Virus record (IMG/VR): IMGVR_UViG_3300027770_000025
Location: 1 to 64,000 of that record
Strand: one strand, 5' to 3'
Origin: a virus
DNA length: 64,000 nt
Shown here: piece by piece, positions 1 to 10,210 of the stretch
How positions within the stretch are numbered: the stretch's first letter is position 1
Layout of the letters: each line of letters begins with the position of its first letter
Translations under genes and position numbers: made by a program
The notes under the pieces: model-generated
Told to the model about the DNA's origin: nothing
The model's database searches: none
The model's input: the letters and a program-made list of their open reading frames with translations, nothing else

Positions 1-970
1 TAGTTCCTGCTGATCCTGAAGTACCTGATGTACCACTAGTTCCTGAGGTTCCTGAAGTTCCGCTAGTTCCTGCTGATCCTGAAGTTCCACTAGTTCCTGC
101 TGATCCTGAGGTACCCGATGTACCACTGGTTCCTGATGTACCACTAGTTCCTGCTGATCCTGAAGTTCCGCTAGTTCCTGCTGATCCTGAAGTTCCGCTA
201 GTTCCTGCTGATCCTGAAGTACCCGATGTACCACTAGTTCCTGATGTACCACTAGTTCCTGCTGATCCTGAAGTACCTGATGTACCACTAGTTCCTGAGG
301 TTCCTGAAGTTCCACTAGTTCCTGAGGTTCCTGAAGTTCCGCTAGTTCCTGCTGATCCTGAAGTTCCGCTAGTTCCTGCTGATCCTGAAGTACCCGATGT
401 ACCACTAGTTCCTGAAGTTCCACTAGTTCCTGCTGATCCTGAAGTTCCACTAGTTCCTGCTGATCCTGAAGTTCCACTAGTTCCTGAAGTTCCACTAGTT
501 CCTGCTGATCCTGCTGATCCTGAAGTTCCTGCTGATCCTGAAGTACCACTAGTTCCTGAAGTACCCGATGTACCACTGGTTCCTGATGTACCACTAGTTC
601 CTGCTGATCCTGAAGTTCCACTAGTTCCTGAGGTTCCACTAGTTCCTGCTGATCCTGAAGTTCCTGAAGTTCCACTAGTTCCTGCTGATCCTGCTGATCC
701 TGAAGTACCTGATGTACCACTAGTTCCTGCTGATCCTGAAGTTCCGCTAGTTCCTGCTGATCCTGAGGTACCCGATGTACCACTAGTTCCCGAAGTTCCG
801 CTAGATCCGCTAGATCCTGTTTTTCCACTAGATCCTGCTGATCCTGCTGATCCTGAAGTTCCACTAGTTCCTGCTGATCCTGAGGTACCCGATGTACCAC
901 TAGTTCCTGAAGTTCCACTAGTTCCTGCTGATCCTGAAGTACCACTAGTTCCTGAAGTTCCACTAGATCC
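1..970 (-). repeat. Gly-X-Y coding repeat, distal block
   Basis: Tandem 9-bp units encode GTS, GSA and GSS triplets. A stretch from about base 800, including the rare GKT triplet, recurs 2007 bp away at about 2807, with roughly 60 nt identical and a further stretch nearly so. 2007 is a multiple of 9. Confidence 0.9.
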
Positions 971-3900
971 AGCAGCTCCATCAGACATCCAACTAACTGA
1001 ATAGGTTTCTGTTCCTCCCCACTGTCCATTCCCAACTACAAAAGTAAGAGGTATTGTCCAAAAGTTATTGAGGACGGTATAGAACAAGTTTCCAACTGTA
1101 AATATACCAAAAACACTAGTATCATTAACCTGCGTTATTTGTAAACGAGAAGGTTTACCCGCGGCTTGATTAGCATCTAAAGCATTAAACCAACCAGTAT
1201 ACGCTCCAGTTAAAGAAGAATCTGAAATATCTATTGATGTGGTATCGGCAAAATTAGCGTTGTCGCCAATGATAATACCGGAGCCCATCTCCGGTGGGTT
1301 ATTAGTCTCCCACCTTCCTGAGTTTGCACCATCAATTCCTGGATCCCCTTGAGATCCTTGAGCTCCCGATGTACCACTTGAACCGCTAGACCCCGATGTT
1401 CCTGAAGAACCGCTTGAACCTGAAGTTCCTGAAGAACCGCTAGTACCACTAGTTCCTGCTGATCCTGAAGTACCACTAGTTCCTGAAGTACCACTAGTTC
1501 CTGAAGTTCCACTAGTTCCACTAGTTCCTGCTGATCCTGATGTACCTGATGTACCACTAGTTCCTGAAGTTCCGCTAGTTCCTGCTGATCCTGAAGTACC
1601 ACTAGTTCCTGCTGATCCTGAAGTACCTGATGTACCACTAGTTCCTGAAGTTCCACTAGTTCCTGCTGATCCTGAAGTACCTGATGTACCACTAGTTCCT
1701 GAAGTTCCACTAGTTCCTGAAGTACCTGAAGTTCCACTAGTTCCTGAAGTTCCACTAGTACCTGCTGATCCCGAAGTACCTGAAGTTCCTGCTGATCCTG
1801 AAGTACCACTAGTTCCTGAAGTACCACTAGTTCCTGAAGTTCCACTAGTTCCACTAGTTCCTGCTGATCCTGATGTACCTGCTGATCCTGATGTACCTGA
1901 AGTTCCACTAGTTCCTGAAGTTCCTGCTGATCCTGAAGTACCTGCTGATCCTGAAGTACCTGCTGATCCTGAAGTACCACTAGTTCCTGAAGTACCTGAT
2001 GTACCACTAGTTCCTGCTGATCCTGAAGTTCCACTAGTTCCTGAAGTACCTGCTGATCCCGAAGTACCTGAAGTTCCTGCTGATCCTGAAGTACCACTAG
2101 TTCCTGAAGTACCACTAGTTCCTGAAGTTCCACTAGTTCCACTAGTTCCTGCTGATCCTGATGTACCTGCTGATCCTGATGTACCTGAAGTTCCACTAGT
2201 TCCTGAAGTTCCTGCTGATCCTGAAGTACCTGCTGATCCTGAAGTACCTGATGTACCACTAGTTCCTGAAGTTCCACTAGTTCCTGAAGTACCTGAAGTT
2301 CCACTAGTTCCTGCTGATCCTGAAGTACCTGCTGATCCTGAAGTACCACTAGTTCCTGAAGTACCTGAAGTACCACTAGTTCCTGCTGATCCTGAAGTAC
2401 CTGATGTACCACTAGTTCCTGAAGTTCCACTAGTTCCTGCTGATCCTGAAGTACCTGAAGTTCCTGCTGATCCTGAAGTACCACTAGTTCCTGAAGTACC
2501 ACTAGTTCCTGATGACCCATTAACCCCTGATGTTCCCGCTGATCCGGAATTTCCAGATGTACCACTAGATCCTGCAGTTCCATCTAGTCCGGCTATTCCT
2601 GAAGTACCTGCTGATCCTGAAGTACCACTAGTTCCTGAAGTTCCTGCTGATCCTGATGTACCACTAGTTCCTGATGATCCTGAAGTACCACTAGTTCCTG
2701 CTGATCCTGAAGTACCTGAGGTACCTGCTGATCCTGAAGTTCCTGATGTTCCTGCTGATCCTGAAGTTCCGCTAGTTCCTGATGTTCCTGCTGATCCTGA
2801 TGTACCGCTAGATCCGCTAGATCCTGTTTTTCCACTAGATCCTGCTGATCCTGCTGATCCTGAAGTTCCGCTAGTTCCTGCTGATCCTGAAGTACCCGAT
2901 GTACCACTAGTTCCTGAGGTTCCACTAGTTCCTGCTGATCCTGAAGTACCTGATGTACCACTAGTTCCTGAGGTTCCTGAAGTTCCGCTAGTTCCTGCTG
3001 ATCCTGAAGTTCCACTAGTTCCTGCTGATCCTGAGGTACCCGATGTACCACTAGTTCCTGAAGTTCCACTAGTTCCTGCTGATCCTGAAGTTCCTGATGT
3101 ACCACTAGTTCCTGAAGTTCCACTAGTTCCTGCTGATCCTGAAGTTCCGCTAGTTCCTGCTGATCCTGAAGTACCTGATGTACCACTAGTTCCTGAAGTT
3201 CCACTAGTTCCTGCTGATCCTGAAGTTCCGCTAGTTCCTGCTGATCCTGAAGTACCTGATGTACCACTAGTTCCTGAGGTTCCTGAAGTTCCGCTAGTTC
3301 CTGCTGATCCTGAAGTTCCACTAGTTCCTGCTGATCCTGAAGTACCTGATGTACCACTAGTTCCTGAGGTTCCACTAGTTCCTGCTGATCCTGAAGTTCC
3401 GCTAGTTCCTGCTGATCCTGAAGTACCTGATGTACCACTAGTTCCTGAGGTTCCACTAGTTCCTGCTGATCCTGAAGTTCCGCTAGTTCCTGCTGATCCT
3501 GAAGTACCACTAGTTCCTGCTGATCCTGAAGTACCTGATGTACCACTAGTTCCTGAAGTTCCACTAGTTCCTGAAGTTCCTGCTGATCCTGAAGTACCTG
3601 ATGTTCCACTAGTTCCTGATGATCCATTAACTCCTGAAGTTCCTGCTGATCCTGAAGTTCCTGCTGATCCTGAAGTTCCTGAAGTTCCTGAAGTTCCACT
3701 AGTTCCTGCTGATCCTGAGGTACCTGCTGATCCTGAGGTACCACTAGTTCCTGAAGTACCTGCTGATCCTGAGGTACCACTAGTTCCTGAAGTACCTGCT
3801 GATCCTGAGGTACCACTAGTTCCTGAGGTTCCACTAGTTCCTGATGATCCGTTAACTCCTGAAGTACCTGCTGATCCTGAAGTACCTGATGTACCACTAG

Positions 3901-6900
3901 TTCCTGAAGTTCCACTAGTTCCTGCTGATCCTGAAGTTCCTGAAGTTCCTGAAGTTCCTGCTGATCCTGAGGTACCACTAGTTCCTGCTGATCCTGAAGT
4001 TCCACTAGTTCCTGCTGATCCTGAAGTTCCACTAGTTCCTGATGATCCCGAAGTACCTGATGTACCACTAGTTCCTGAAGTTCCACTAGTTCCTGCTGAT
4101 CCTGAAGTTCCTGAAGTTCCTGAAGTTCCTGAAGTTCCTGAAGTTCCACTAGTTCCTGAAGTTCCACTAGTTCCTGATGATCCCGAAGTACCACTAGTTC
4201 CTGAAGTTCCACTAGTTCCTGAAGTACCTGCTGATCCTGAAGTTCCACTAGTTCCTGAGGTTCCACTAGTTCCTGATGATCCGTTAACTCCTGAAGTTCC
4301 TGCTGATCCTGAAGTTCCCGAAGAACCATTTGCTCCCGATGTTCCTGCTGATCCTGAAGTTCCTGAAGAACCACTTGCTCCTGATGTTCCTGCTGATCCT
4401 GAAGTTCCAGAAGAACCATCTGCTCCTGATGTTCCAGAAGAACCATCTGCTCCTGAAGTTCCAGAAGATCCACTTGCTCCTGAAGTTCCCGAAGAACCAT
4501 TTGCTCCCGATGTTCCTGCTGATCCTGAAGTTCCTGAAGAACCACTTGCTCCTGATGTTCCTGCTGATCCTGAAGTTCCAGAAGAACCATTTTCTCCTGA
4601 TGTTCCAGAAGATCCACTTACTCCTGATGTTCCAGAAGATCCACTTGCTCCTGAAGTTCCCGAAGAACCATTTGCTCCCGATGTTCCTGCTGATCCTGAA
4701 GTTCCTGAAGAACCACTTGCTCCTGATGTTCCTGCTGATCCTGAAGTTCCAGAAGAACCATTTTCTCCTGATGTTCCAGAAGATCCACTTGCTCCTGAAG
4801 TTCCCGAAGAACCATTTGCTCCCGATGTTCCTGCTGATCCTGAAGTTCCTGAAGAACCACTTACTCCTGATGTTCCTGCTGATCCTGAAGTTCCAGAAGA
4901 ACCATTTTCTCCTGATGTTCCAGAAGATCCACTTGCTCCTGATGTTCCAGAAGATCCACTTGCTCCTGAAGTTCCCGAAGAACCATTTGCTCCCGATGTT
5001 CCTGCTGATCCTGAAGTTCCTGAAGAACCACTTGCTCCTGATGTTCCTGCTGATCCTGAAGTTCCAGAAGAACCATTTTCTCCTGATGTTCCAGAAGATC
5101 CACTTGCTCCTGATGTTCCTGCTGATCCTGATGTTCCAGAAGATCCACTTGCTCCTGAAGTTCCCGAAGAACCACTTGCTCCTGATGTTCCCGAAGAACC
5201 ACTTGCTCCTGAAGTTCCTGCTGATCCTGATGTTCCCGAAGAACCATCTGCTCCTGATGTTCCCGAAGAACCGTTTTCTCCTGATGTTCCTGCTGATCCT
5301 GAAGTTCCTGAAGAACCACTTGCTCCTGATGTTCCTGCTGATCCTGAAGTTCCAGAAGAACCATCTGCTCCTGATGTTCCAGAAGAACCATCTGCTCCTG
5401 ATGTTCCCGAAGAACCATCTGCTCCTGAAGTTCCAGAAGATCCTGCTGCTCCTGATGTTCCTGCTGATCCTGATGTTCCAGAAGAACCATCTGCTCCTGA
5501 AGTTCCAGAAGAACCACTTGCTCCTGATGTTCCAGAAGATCCGTTTGCTCCTGATGTTCCAGAAGATCCATCTGCTCCTGAAGTTCCAGAAGATCCACTT
5601 GCTCCTGAAGTTCCCGAAGAACCATTTGCTCCCGATGTTCCTGCTGATCCTGAAGTTCCTGAAGAACCACTTGCTCCTGATGTTCCTGCTGATCCTGAAG
5701 TTCCAGAAGAACCATTTTCTCCTGATGTTCCAGAAGATCCACTTGCTCCTGATGTTCCTGCTGATCCTGATGTTCCAGAAGATCCACTTGCTCCTGATGT
5801 TCCCGAAGAACCACTTGCTCCTGAAGTTCCCGAAGAACCACTTGCTCCTGAAGTTCCTGCTGATCCTGATGTTCCCGAAGAACCATTTGCTCCTGAAGTT
5901 CCCGAAGAACCGTTTGCTCCTGAAGTTCCAGAAGAACCACTTGCTCCTGAAGTTCCCGAAGAACCACTTGCTCCTGAAGTTCCCGAAGAACCACTTGCTC
6001 CTGATGTTCCTGCTGATCCTGAAGTTCCAGAAGAACCATCTGCTCCTGATGTTCCCGAAGAACCATCTGCTCCTGAAGTTCCAGAAGATCCTGCTGCTCC
6101 TGAAGTTCCAGAAGTTCCAGAAGATCCTGCTGATCCTGATGTTCCTGCTGATCCTGATGTTCCAGAAGAACCATCTGCTCCTGATGTTCCCGAAGAACCA
6201 TCTGCTCCTGAAGTTCCAGAAGATCCTGCTGCTCCTGAAGTTCCAGAAGATCCTGCTGCTCCTGATGTTCCTGCTGATCCTGATGTTCCAGAAGAACCAC
6301 TTGCTCCTGAAGTTCCAGAAGATCCACTTGCTCCTGATGTTCCAGAAGATCCACTTGCTCCTGATGTTCCAGAAGATCCACTTGCCCCTGAAGTTCCCGA
6401 AGAACCACTTGCTCCTGATGTTCCCGAAGAACCACTTGCTCCTGAAGTTCCTGCTGATCCTGATGTTCCCGAAGAACCGTTTGCTCCTGATGTTCCCGAA
6501 GAACCGTTTGCTCCTGATGTTCCCGAAGAACCACTTGCTCCTGATGTTCCCGAGGAACCTGCTGCTCCTGATGTTCCCGAGGAACCTGCTGCTCCTGATG
6601 TTCCCGAGGAACCTGCTGCTCCTGATGTTCCCGAAGAACCACTTGCTCCTGAAGTTCCTGCTGATCCTGATGTTCCCGAAGAACCATTTGCTCCTGAAGT
6701 TCCCGAAGAACCGTTTGCTCCTGATGTTCCCGAAGAACCTGCTGCTCCTGATGTTCCCGAAGAACCTGCTGCTCCTGATGTTCCCGAGGAACCTGCTGCT
6801 CCTGATGTTCCCGAAGAACCACTTGCTCCTGAAATACCACTAGTTCCACTGCTTCCACTTCCCGTTCCTCCTGATATAGTTATTGTGGTATATCCGCTAG

Positions 6901-7798
6901 AATCAGTTACAGACGAAACGCCAGATCCAGTAAAGTTTAGACCAGTAACACCTACTCCTATCTGGGATCCACTAGAATAAGTATTTATAGCAGATCCTGA
7001 TCCCCCTGATCCACCAGGTATTGTAACCGTTACCGTATTGTATTGATCCCCAGTTTCAGTTACTGTAACACCAGCACCGGTAAATCCGACATACCAAGCT
7101 CCGTTGAAATGCTGTCCCGTTTGTCCAATGATTACTGGAACATAATCAGAAATTGCAAGTACGTCTATATTATAAGCAGCCTCTGCTATACCAGCTGGTA
7201 GATCCGGATATACATCATTCGAAACAGCATTTTGATATGTCCTATAATCAGATTGCTGAGATATTGCACTATAAGTAGCATTAGTAGGTACTCTATTAAG
7301 AGAACTGTATGCACCATCCTCATCATAAGTACAGAAGAAATTAATGTATTGATAAGATGGTTTATCGGTTATTTTGTTAATTACAAAGGTATTAAATACC
7401 CCCGAAATAGGATTAAATGATCCAGCATCTGTTGCTATGTTTGTAACTAAAAAACCCTCCAATAAATCAGCAGTTGTATAAATGCCGTTTACCTCAAGAT
7501 AAGTTCCTTCACAATAAAATACGCCGTCACCACACGATGTGGTAATGGTAACACCAGTATTAGTTGCTGTTCCATTGGCGGACATTACGAATGAAGAAGC
7601 ACCGTAATTAACAGAAATTACGGTAGTTGATGAGGGAATTCCTGTACCTGTTACAGCAAGACCTGGTATAATGAGATTAATATTAGATACGCTAGTAACT
7701 ACATTACTTCCGTTTGATACGTTTCCTGTTATCTGTGGTCCGTTGGTAAAAAATTCAGGTATAAATAATTGACCGGTTATTCTAGGTTGACTCCCCAT
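1..7798 (-). CDS. Giant collagen-like fibre protein (3' end beyond window)
   Basis: A single minus-strand frame runs without a stop from an ATG at 7798 to the left edge, giving at least 2599 codons. Residues 1 to about 317 are a Ser/Thr/Gly-rich, beta-type head without repeats. From there to the edge the protein is a run of Gly-X-Y triplets, mainly GTS, GSS, GSA, GAS and GNS, with almost no proline. It is broken once by a unique island of about 120 residues (about 2157-2276, bases 971-1330) that contains Trp and aromatic residues. The frame was confirmed at bases 7, 970, 2590, 6847 and 7798. The gene follows the 7811-10180 fibre gene by 12 nt, so it is probably co-transcribed with it. Known family context: collagen-like Gly-X-Y shafts are common in phage tail fibres. 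The Thr/Ser density makes O-glycosylation plausible (inference). The C-terminus is not visible. Confidence 0.9.
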   Translation of the reverse strand, partial: MGSQPRITGQLFIPEFFTNGPQITGNVSNGSNVVTSVSNINLIIPGLAVTGTGIPSSTTVISVNYGASSFVMSANGTATNTGVTITTSCGDGVFYCEGTYLEVNGIYTTADLLEGFLVTNIATDAGSFNPISGVFNTFVINKITDKPSYQYINFFCTYDEDGAYSSLNRVPTNATYSAISQQSDYRTYQNAVSNDVYPDLPAGIAEAAYNIDVLAISDYVPVIIGQTGQHFNGAWYVGFTGAGVTVTETGDQYNTVTVTIPGGSGGSGSAINTYSSGSQIGVGVTGLNFTGSGVSSVTDSSGYTTITISGGTGSGSSGTSGISGASGSSGTSGAAGSSGTSGAAGSSGTSGAAGSSGTSGANGSSGTSGANGSSGTSGSAGTSGASGSSGTSGAAGSSGTSGAAGSSGTSGAAGSSGTSGASGSSGTSGANGSSGTSGANGSSGTSGSAGTSGASGSSGTSGASGSSGTSGASGSSGTSGASGSSGTSGASGSSGTSGASGSSGTSGSAGTSGAAGSSGTSGAAGSSGTSGADGSSGTSGADGSSGTSGSAGTSGSAGSSGTSGTSGAAGSSGTSGADGSSGTSGADGSSGTSGSAGTSGASGSSGTSGASGSSGTSGASGSSGTSGANGSSGTSGANGSSGTSGSAGTSGASGSSGTSGASGSSGTSGASGSSGTSGSAGTSGASGSSGTSGENGSSGTSGSAGTSGASGSSGTSGSAGTSGANGSSGTSGASGSSGTSGADGSSGTSGANGSSGTSGASGSSGTSGADGSSGTSGSAGTSGAAGSSGTSGADGSSGTSGADGSSGTSGADGSSGTSGSAGTSGASGSSGTSGSAGTSGENGSSGTSGADGSSGTSGSAGTSGASGSSGTSGASGSSGTSGASGSSGTSGSAGTSGASGSSGTSGENGSSGTSGSAGTSGASGSSGTSGSAGTSGANGSSGTSGASGSSGTSGASGSSGTSGENGSSGTSGSAGTSGVSGSSGTSGSAGTSGANGSSGTSGASGSSGTSGENGSSGTSGSAGTSGASGSSGTSGSAGTSGANGSSGTSGASGSSGTSGVSGSSGTSGENGSSGTSGSAGTSGASGSSGTSGSAGTSGANGSSGTSGASGSSGTSGADGSSGTSGADGSSGTSGSAGTSGASGSSGTSGSAGTSGANGSSGTSGSAGTSGVNGSSGTSGTSGTSGTSGSAGTSGTSGTSGTSGTSGSSGTSGTSGTSGTSGTSGTSGTSGTSGSAGTSGTSGTSGTSGTSGSSGTSGTSGSAGTSGTSGSAGTSGTSGSAGTSGTSGTSGSAGTSGTSGTSGTSGTSGSAGTSGVNGSSGTSGTSGTSGTSGSAGTSGTSGTSGSAGTSGTSGTSGSAGTSGSAGTSGTSGTSGTSGSAGTSGSAGTSGVNGSSGTSGTSGTSGSAGTSGTSGTSGTSGTSGTSGSAGTSGTSGSAGTSGTSGSAGTSGTSGTSGTSGTSGSAGTSGTSGSAGTSGTSGTSGTSGTSGSAGTSGTSGSAGTSGTSGTSGTSGTSGTSGSAGTSGTSGSAGTSGTSGTSGTSGTSGSAGTSGTSGSAGTSGTSGTSGTSGTSGSAGTSGTSGTSGTSGTSGSAGTSGTSGSAGTSGTSGTSGTSGTSGTSGSAGTSGTSGTSGTSGTSGSAGTSGTSGSAGSAGSSGKTGSSGSSGTSGSAGTSGTSGTSGSAGTSGTSGSAGTSGTSGSAGTSGTSGSSGTSGTSGSAGTSGTSGTSGSAGTSGIAGLDGTAGSSGTSGNSGSAGTSGVNGSSGTSGTSGTSGTSGSAGTSGTSGSAGTSGTSGTSGTSGTSGSAGTSGTSGTSGTSGTSGSAGTSGSAGTSGTSGTSGTSGTSGTSGTSGTSGSAGTSGSAGTSGTSGTSGTSGSAGTSGSAGTSGTSGTSGTSGTSGTSGTSGSAGTSGTSGSAGTSGTSGTSGSAGTSGTSGTSGTSGTSGSAGTSGSAGTSGSAGTSGTSGTSGTSGSAGTSGSAGTSGTSGTSGTSGTSGTSGTSGSAGTSGTSGSAGTSGTSGTSGTSGTSGTSGTSGTSGTSGTSGSAGTSGTSGTSGTSGTSGSAGTSGTSGSAGTSGTSGTSGTSGTSGSAGTSGTSGTSGTSGTSGTSGTSGSAGTSGTSGSSGTSGSSGSSGTSGSSGSSGTSGAQGSQGDPGIDGANSGRWETNNPPEMGSGIIIGDNANFADTTSIDISDSSLTGAYTGWFNALDANQAAGKPSRLQITQVNDTSVFGIFTVGNLFYTVLNNFWTIPLTFVVGNGQWGGTETYSVSWMSDGAAGSSGTSGTSGTSGSAGTSGTSGTSGTSGTSGSAGTSGTSGSAGSAGSSGKTGSSGSSGTSGTSGTSGTSGSAGTSGTSGSAGTSGTSGTSGSAGSAGTSGTSGTSGSAGTSGTSGTSGTSGSAGTSGTSGTSGTSGTSGTSGTSGSAGTSGSAGSAGTSGTSGTSGTSGSAGTSGTSGSAGTSGTSGTSGTSGTSGSAGTSGTSGSAGTSGTSGTSGTSGTSGTSGTSGTSGTSGSAGTSGTSGTSGTSGTSGSAGTSGTSGSAGTSGTSGSAGTSGTSGTSGTSGTSGSAGTSGTSGSAGTSGTSGTSGTSGTSGTSGSAGT
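1331..4323 (-). repeat. Gly-X-Y coding repeat, middle block
   Basis: Tandem 9-bp units encode mainly GTS/GSA/GTS patterns. About 200 nt starting at 1761 are repeated identically from 2049, an offset of 288 bp. Part of the same unit also occurs 333 bp upstream, at about 1458. All offsets are multiples of 9, so whole triplets are gained or lost. Confidence 0.9.
4324..6847 (-). repeat. Gly-X-Y coding repeat, proximal block with 171-bp higher-order unit
   Basis: This block favours GSS, GTS, GAS, GAN and GAA triplets. A marker string recurs at 4330, 4501, 4672, 4816, 4987 and 5626. The steps are 171, 171, 144, 171 and 639 bp, all multiples of 9. The 171-bp unit equals 19 triplets. This points to amplification of long units on top of the 9-bp unit. 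Confidence 0.9.
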
Positions 7799-7810
7799 GT
7801 TTCTTTTATT

Positions 7811-10180
7811 TTAAAATTGCGCTCTTATATTTCTATCACCTGTTGAAAGAGCAGCCCAAACAAATACATTAGGCGTAGAAGTAAGTGTCATTGTTGCATT
7901 TATAGTTGCCCCTGCTGTTGTATAAACTCTCCAAACGGGAGCATATGAATTATAGATTGCATCATTCTGTCCTGCCCCGTTTGCTGATGATTGCGGTGTT
8001 GTTAGTGTGTATGTACTATTCATGGAGTCAGAAATAAGCATGCTCATGAGTTGAACATCACCACCAGAAGGGGCTACTATAGTTGAACCTGTTGCAGTAA
8101 CTGAAGAAGATGTAAATCCTAAGGAGTAAGCTGCTGAAGATCCTGAGGATGATCCGCTGTTCGCGGTAGCTACTGAGAATGAGTTTGCATCTATATAGGT
8201 AATGGTACCATTAAAGTTATCAGCATTTGCATTTCTTACTATGATCATATCTCCATTACTTCTTCCGTGAGAGGTGTGGGTAATCGTTAATGTTGTTGTT
8301 GATCTAGTCCACGAAAGTCCAGTATAAACTGTTGAACTAGATTCCATCCATATTTGCGCGTTTCCTGAAAGATATGTTCTGTACCTGGAAACCGTATTAT
8401 ATATGGTAGAGGATCCTCCAGATGCGTTTGATCCAGTAGGACCGGTAGGACCAGTTATACTAACTCCCGAAGTTCCTGATGATCCCGAGGCTCCCTGTAC
8501 TCCGAAATTTCCCGTTATTGAAAAACTCCATGACGCATAGGTATTACCCGCATTGCTGGCTGAAGTAACATTTATCGTTAAAGATGTTCCTGAGAATGCG
8601 GTGATGTCGCCTTCCATAAAGTTGTCGGCTACTGCAAAGGCTCTAACTCTCTCACCTACTTGGAATGCAGTTTGTGTATTTGATAAGTTTGTTGTCCATG
8701 TTTTACTTCCTGATCCTACTATAATATTAGAAGTAGTTGAAGTTAATCCATAATATCCTATACCTTGTGCTCCTGAAGTTCCTGCTGATCCTGAAGAACC
8801 TGAAGTTCCGCTAGTTCCTGATGTACCACTAGATCCTGAAGTTCCGCTAGTTCCTGATGAACCGTTAGAGCCTGATGTTCCACTAGATCCATTAACTCCT
8901 GATGTTCCACTAGATCCAGAAATTCCAGTGTAACCCTGAAGATTAACATTCCATACGCTGTAAGGATTTCCTGAGCCTATTTCATAACTACATAAAATAG
9001 TCATAGATCCCGTACCTGAATTATATGCTGTTACTAATCCAACAAATAATCCTACGGAGTTATTATAAACAGACACCGTTTCACCACCGGTAGAATTATA
9101 AGAAAGTCCAGTCCCAACAGTGATAGTTACACTATTTCCTACGGTTGGTATTGTCGTTGTGCTAACACTGGTTGTTTGATATAAACTTGCTCCATTAACC
9201 CCCGATGTTCCACTAGATCCGGAAGATCCTGATGAGCCAGAAGATCCTGATGTTCCTGAAGTCCCGGAAGATCCTGATGATCCTGATGATCCCGATGATC
9301 CCGAAGTTCCGCTAGTTCCAGATGATCCATTAGAACCCGATGTTCCTGATGAGCCACTAGAACCTGATGTTCCTGATGAACCGCTAGATCCAGATCTTCC
9401 TGATGATCCTGATGATCCTGATGATCCCGAGGTTCCGCTAGTTCCAGATGATCCATTAGAACCCGATGTTCCTGATGAACCGTTAGAACCGGATGTTCCT
9501 GATGACCCATCAATACCAGATGTTCCTGATGAACCGCTAGATCCAGAGCTTCCTGCTGATCCTGAAGTTCCTGCTGATCCTGAAGTTCCACTAGTTCCAG
9601 AGGAACCATCAACACCAGATGTTCCCGACGAACCGCTAGATCCAGAGGTTCCTGATGATCCTGAGGTACCACTAGTTCCTGAAGTTCCTGATGTTCCAGC
9701 TGATCCTGAAGATCCTGAAGATCCTGAAGATCCGCTAGTTCCTGAAGATCCATCAACACCGGATGTTCCTGATGAACCACTAGACCCAGAGCTTCCTGAA
9801 GTTCCACTAGTTCCTGCTGATCCTGAAGTTCCGCTAGTTCCTGCTGATCCTGAAGTTCCGCTAGTTCCTGCAGACCCTGAAGATCCACTAGATCCTGATG
9901 ACCCTGAGGTTCCACTAGTTCCTGAAGATCCTGAAGAGCCATCAAAACCACTAGTTCCTGAAGATCCATATGCCGGACCTTGAGGTCCTTGTGGACCCAC
10001 AGGTCCAGATGGACCGGTTACCCCTTCTATATAAGGTAGATCGTTCCATGGTTTTTGGCCATCCCCAATTTTTAATCTTCCTGTGTCTGATTCAACCCCA
10101 GGCTCTCCGAGCATCAAAACCGGATCATTATAAGACCAGTTTATCGAAAAGTCCCTTCTTAATAATATTCTGTATGGCAT
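7811..10180 (-). CDS. Tail fibre with Mtd-like N-terminal module and collagen-like shaft
   Basis: 789 aa. Residues 1-53 hold the module seen at the start of many phage fibres (RILLRRD, then GEPG, then TGRLKIGDG and W-DLPY), like the N-terminal domain of the major tropism determinant. After it come long runs of GSS, GTS and GSA triplets. Two unique beta-rich islands interrupt the shaft, and a unique C-terminal domain of about 170 residues ends the protein, perhaps the receptor-binding tip. The ATG at 10180 is preceded by an AATATATAC motif and by a terminator, so this gene likely starts a new transcript that also covers the giant fibre. Function in host adsorption is inferred from architecture. 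Confidence 0.85.
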   Translation of the reverse strand: MPYRILLRRDFSINWSYNDPVLMLGEPGVESDTGRLKIGDGQKPWNDLPYIEGVTGPSGPVGPQGPQGPAYGSSGTSGFDGSSGSSGTSGTSGSSGSSGSSGSAGTSGTSGSAGTSGTSGSAGTSGTSGSSGSSGSSGTSGVDGSSGTSGSSGSSGSSGSAGTSGTSGTSGTSGSSGTSGSSGSSGTSGVDGSSGTSGTSGSAGTSGSAGSSGSSGSSGTSGIDGSSGTSGSNGSSGTSGSNGSSGTSGTSGSSGSSGSSGRSGSSGSSGTSGSSGSSGTSGSNGSSGTSGTSGSSGSSGSSGSSGTSGTSGSSGSSGSSGSSGTSGVNGASLYQTTSVSTTTIPTVGNSVTITVGTGLSYNSTGGETVSVYNNSVGLFVGLVTAYNSGTGSMTILCSYEIGSGNPYSVWNVNLQGYTGISGSSGTSGVNGSSGTSGSNGSSGTSGTSGSSGTSGTSGTSGSSGSAGTSGAQGIGYYGLTSTTSNIIVGSGSKTWTTNLSNTQTAFQVGERVRAFAVADNFMEGDITAFSGTSLTINVTSASNAGNTYASWSFSITGNFGVQGASGSSGTSGVSITGPTGPTGSNASGGSSTIYNTVSRYRTYLSGNAQIWMESSSTVYTGLSWTRSTTTLTITHTSHGRSNGDMIIVRNANADNFNGTITYIDANSFSVATANSGSSSGSSAAYSLGFTSSSVTATGSTIVAPSGGDVQLMSMLISDSMNSTYTLTTPQSSANGAGQNDAIYNSYAPVWRVYTTAGATINATMTLTSTPNVFVWAALSTGDRNIRAQF

Positions 10181-10210
10181 CTAGGTTAACCTATTATGTT
10201 TATTTGTTTA

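Noticed and set aside
4324-5000. 171-bp unit as alpha-satellite DNA
   Set aside because: The length equals that of primate alpha satellite by chance; the sequence is 19 coding triplets.
1-6847. CRISPR array
   Set aside because: The repeats are contiguous 9-bp coding units with no spacers of regular unique sequence and no cas genes nearby.
1231-6858. Very long open frames in other registers of the repeat, on both strands (for example 4330-6843 plus; 1231-2583, 2593-4617 and 4861-6858 minus)
   Set aside because: They are shadows of the 9-bp repeat. Their translations are the same short Leu/Gln/Val or Leu/Phe/Lys string over and over, and only the Gly-X-Y frame runs unbroken through the unique head and the unique island.
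8553-9969. Further open frames within the 7811-10180 fibre gene
   Set aside because: They are frame shadows of its Gly-X-Y repeats and unique islands.
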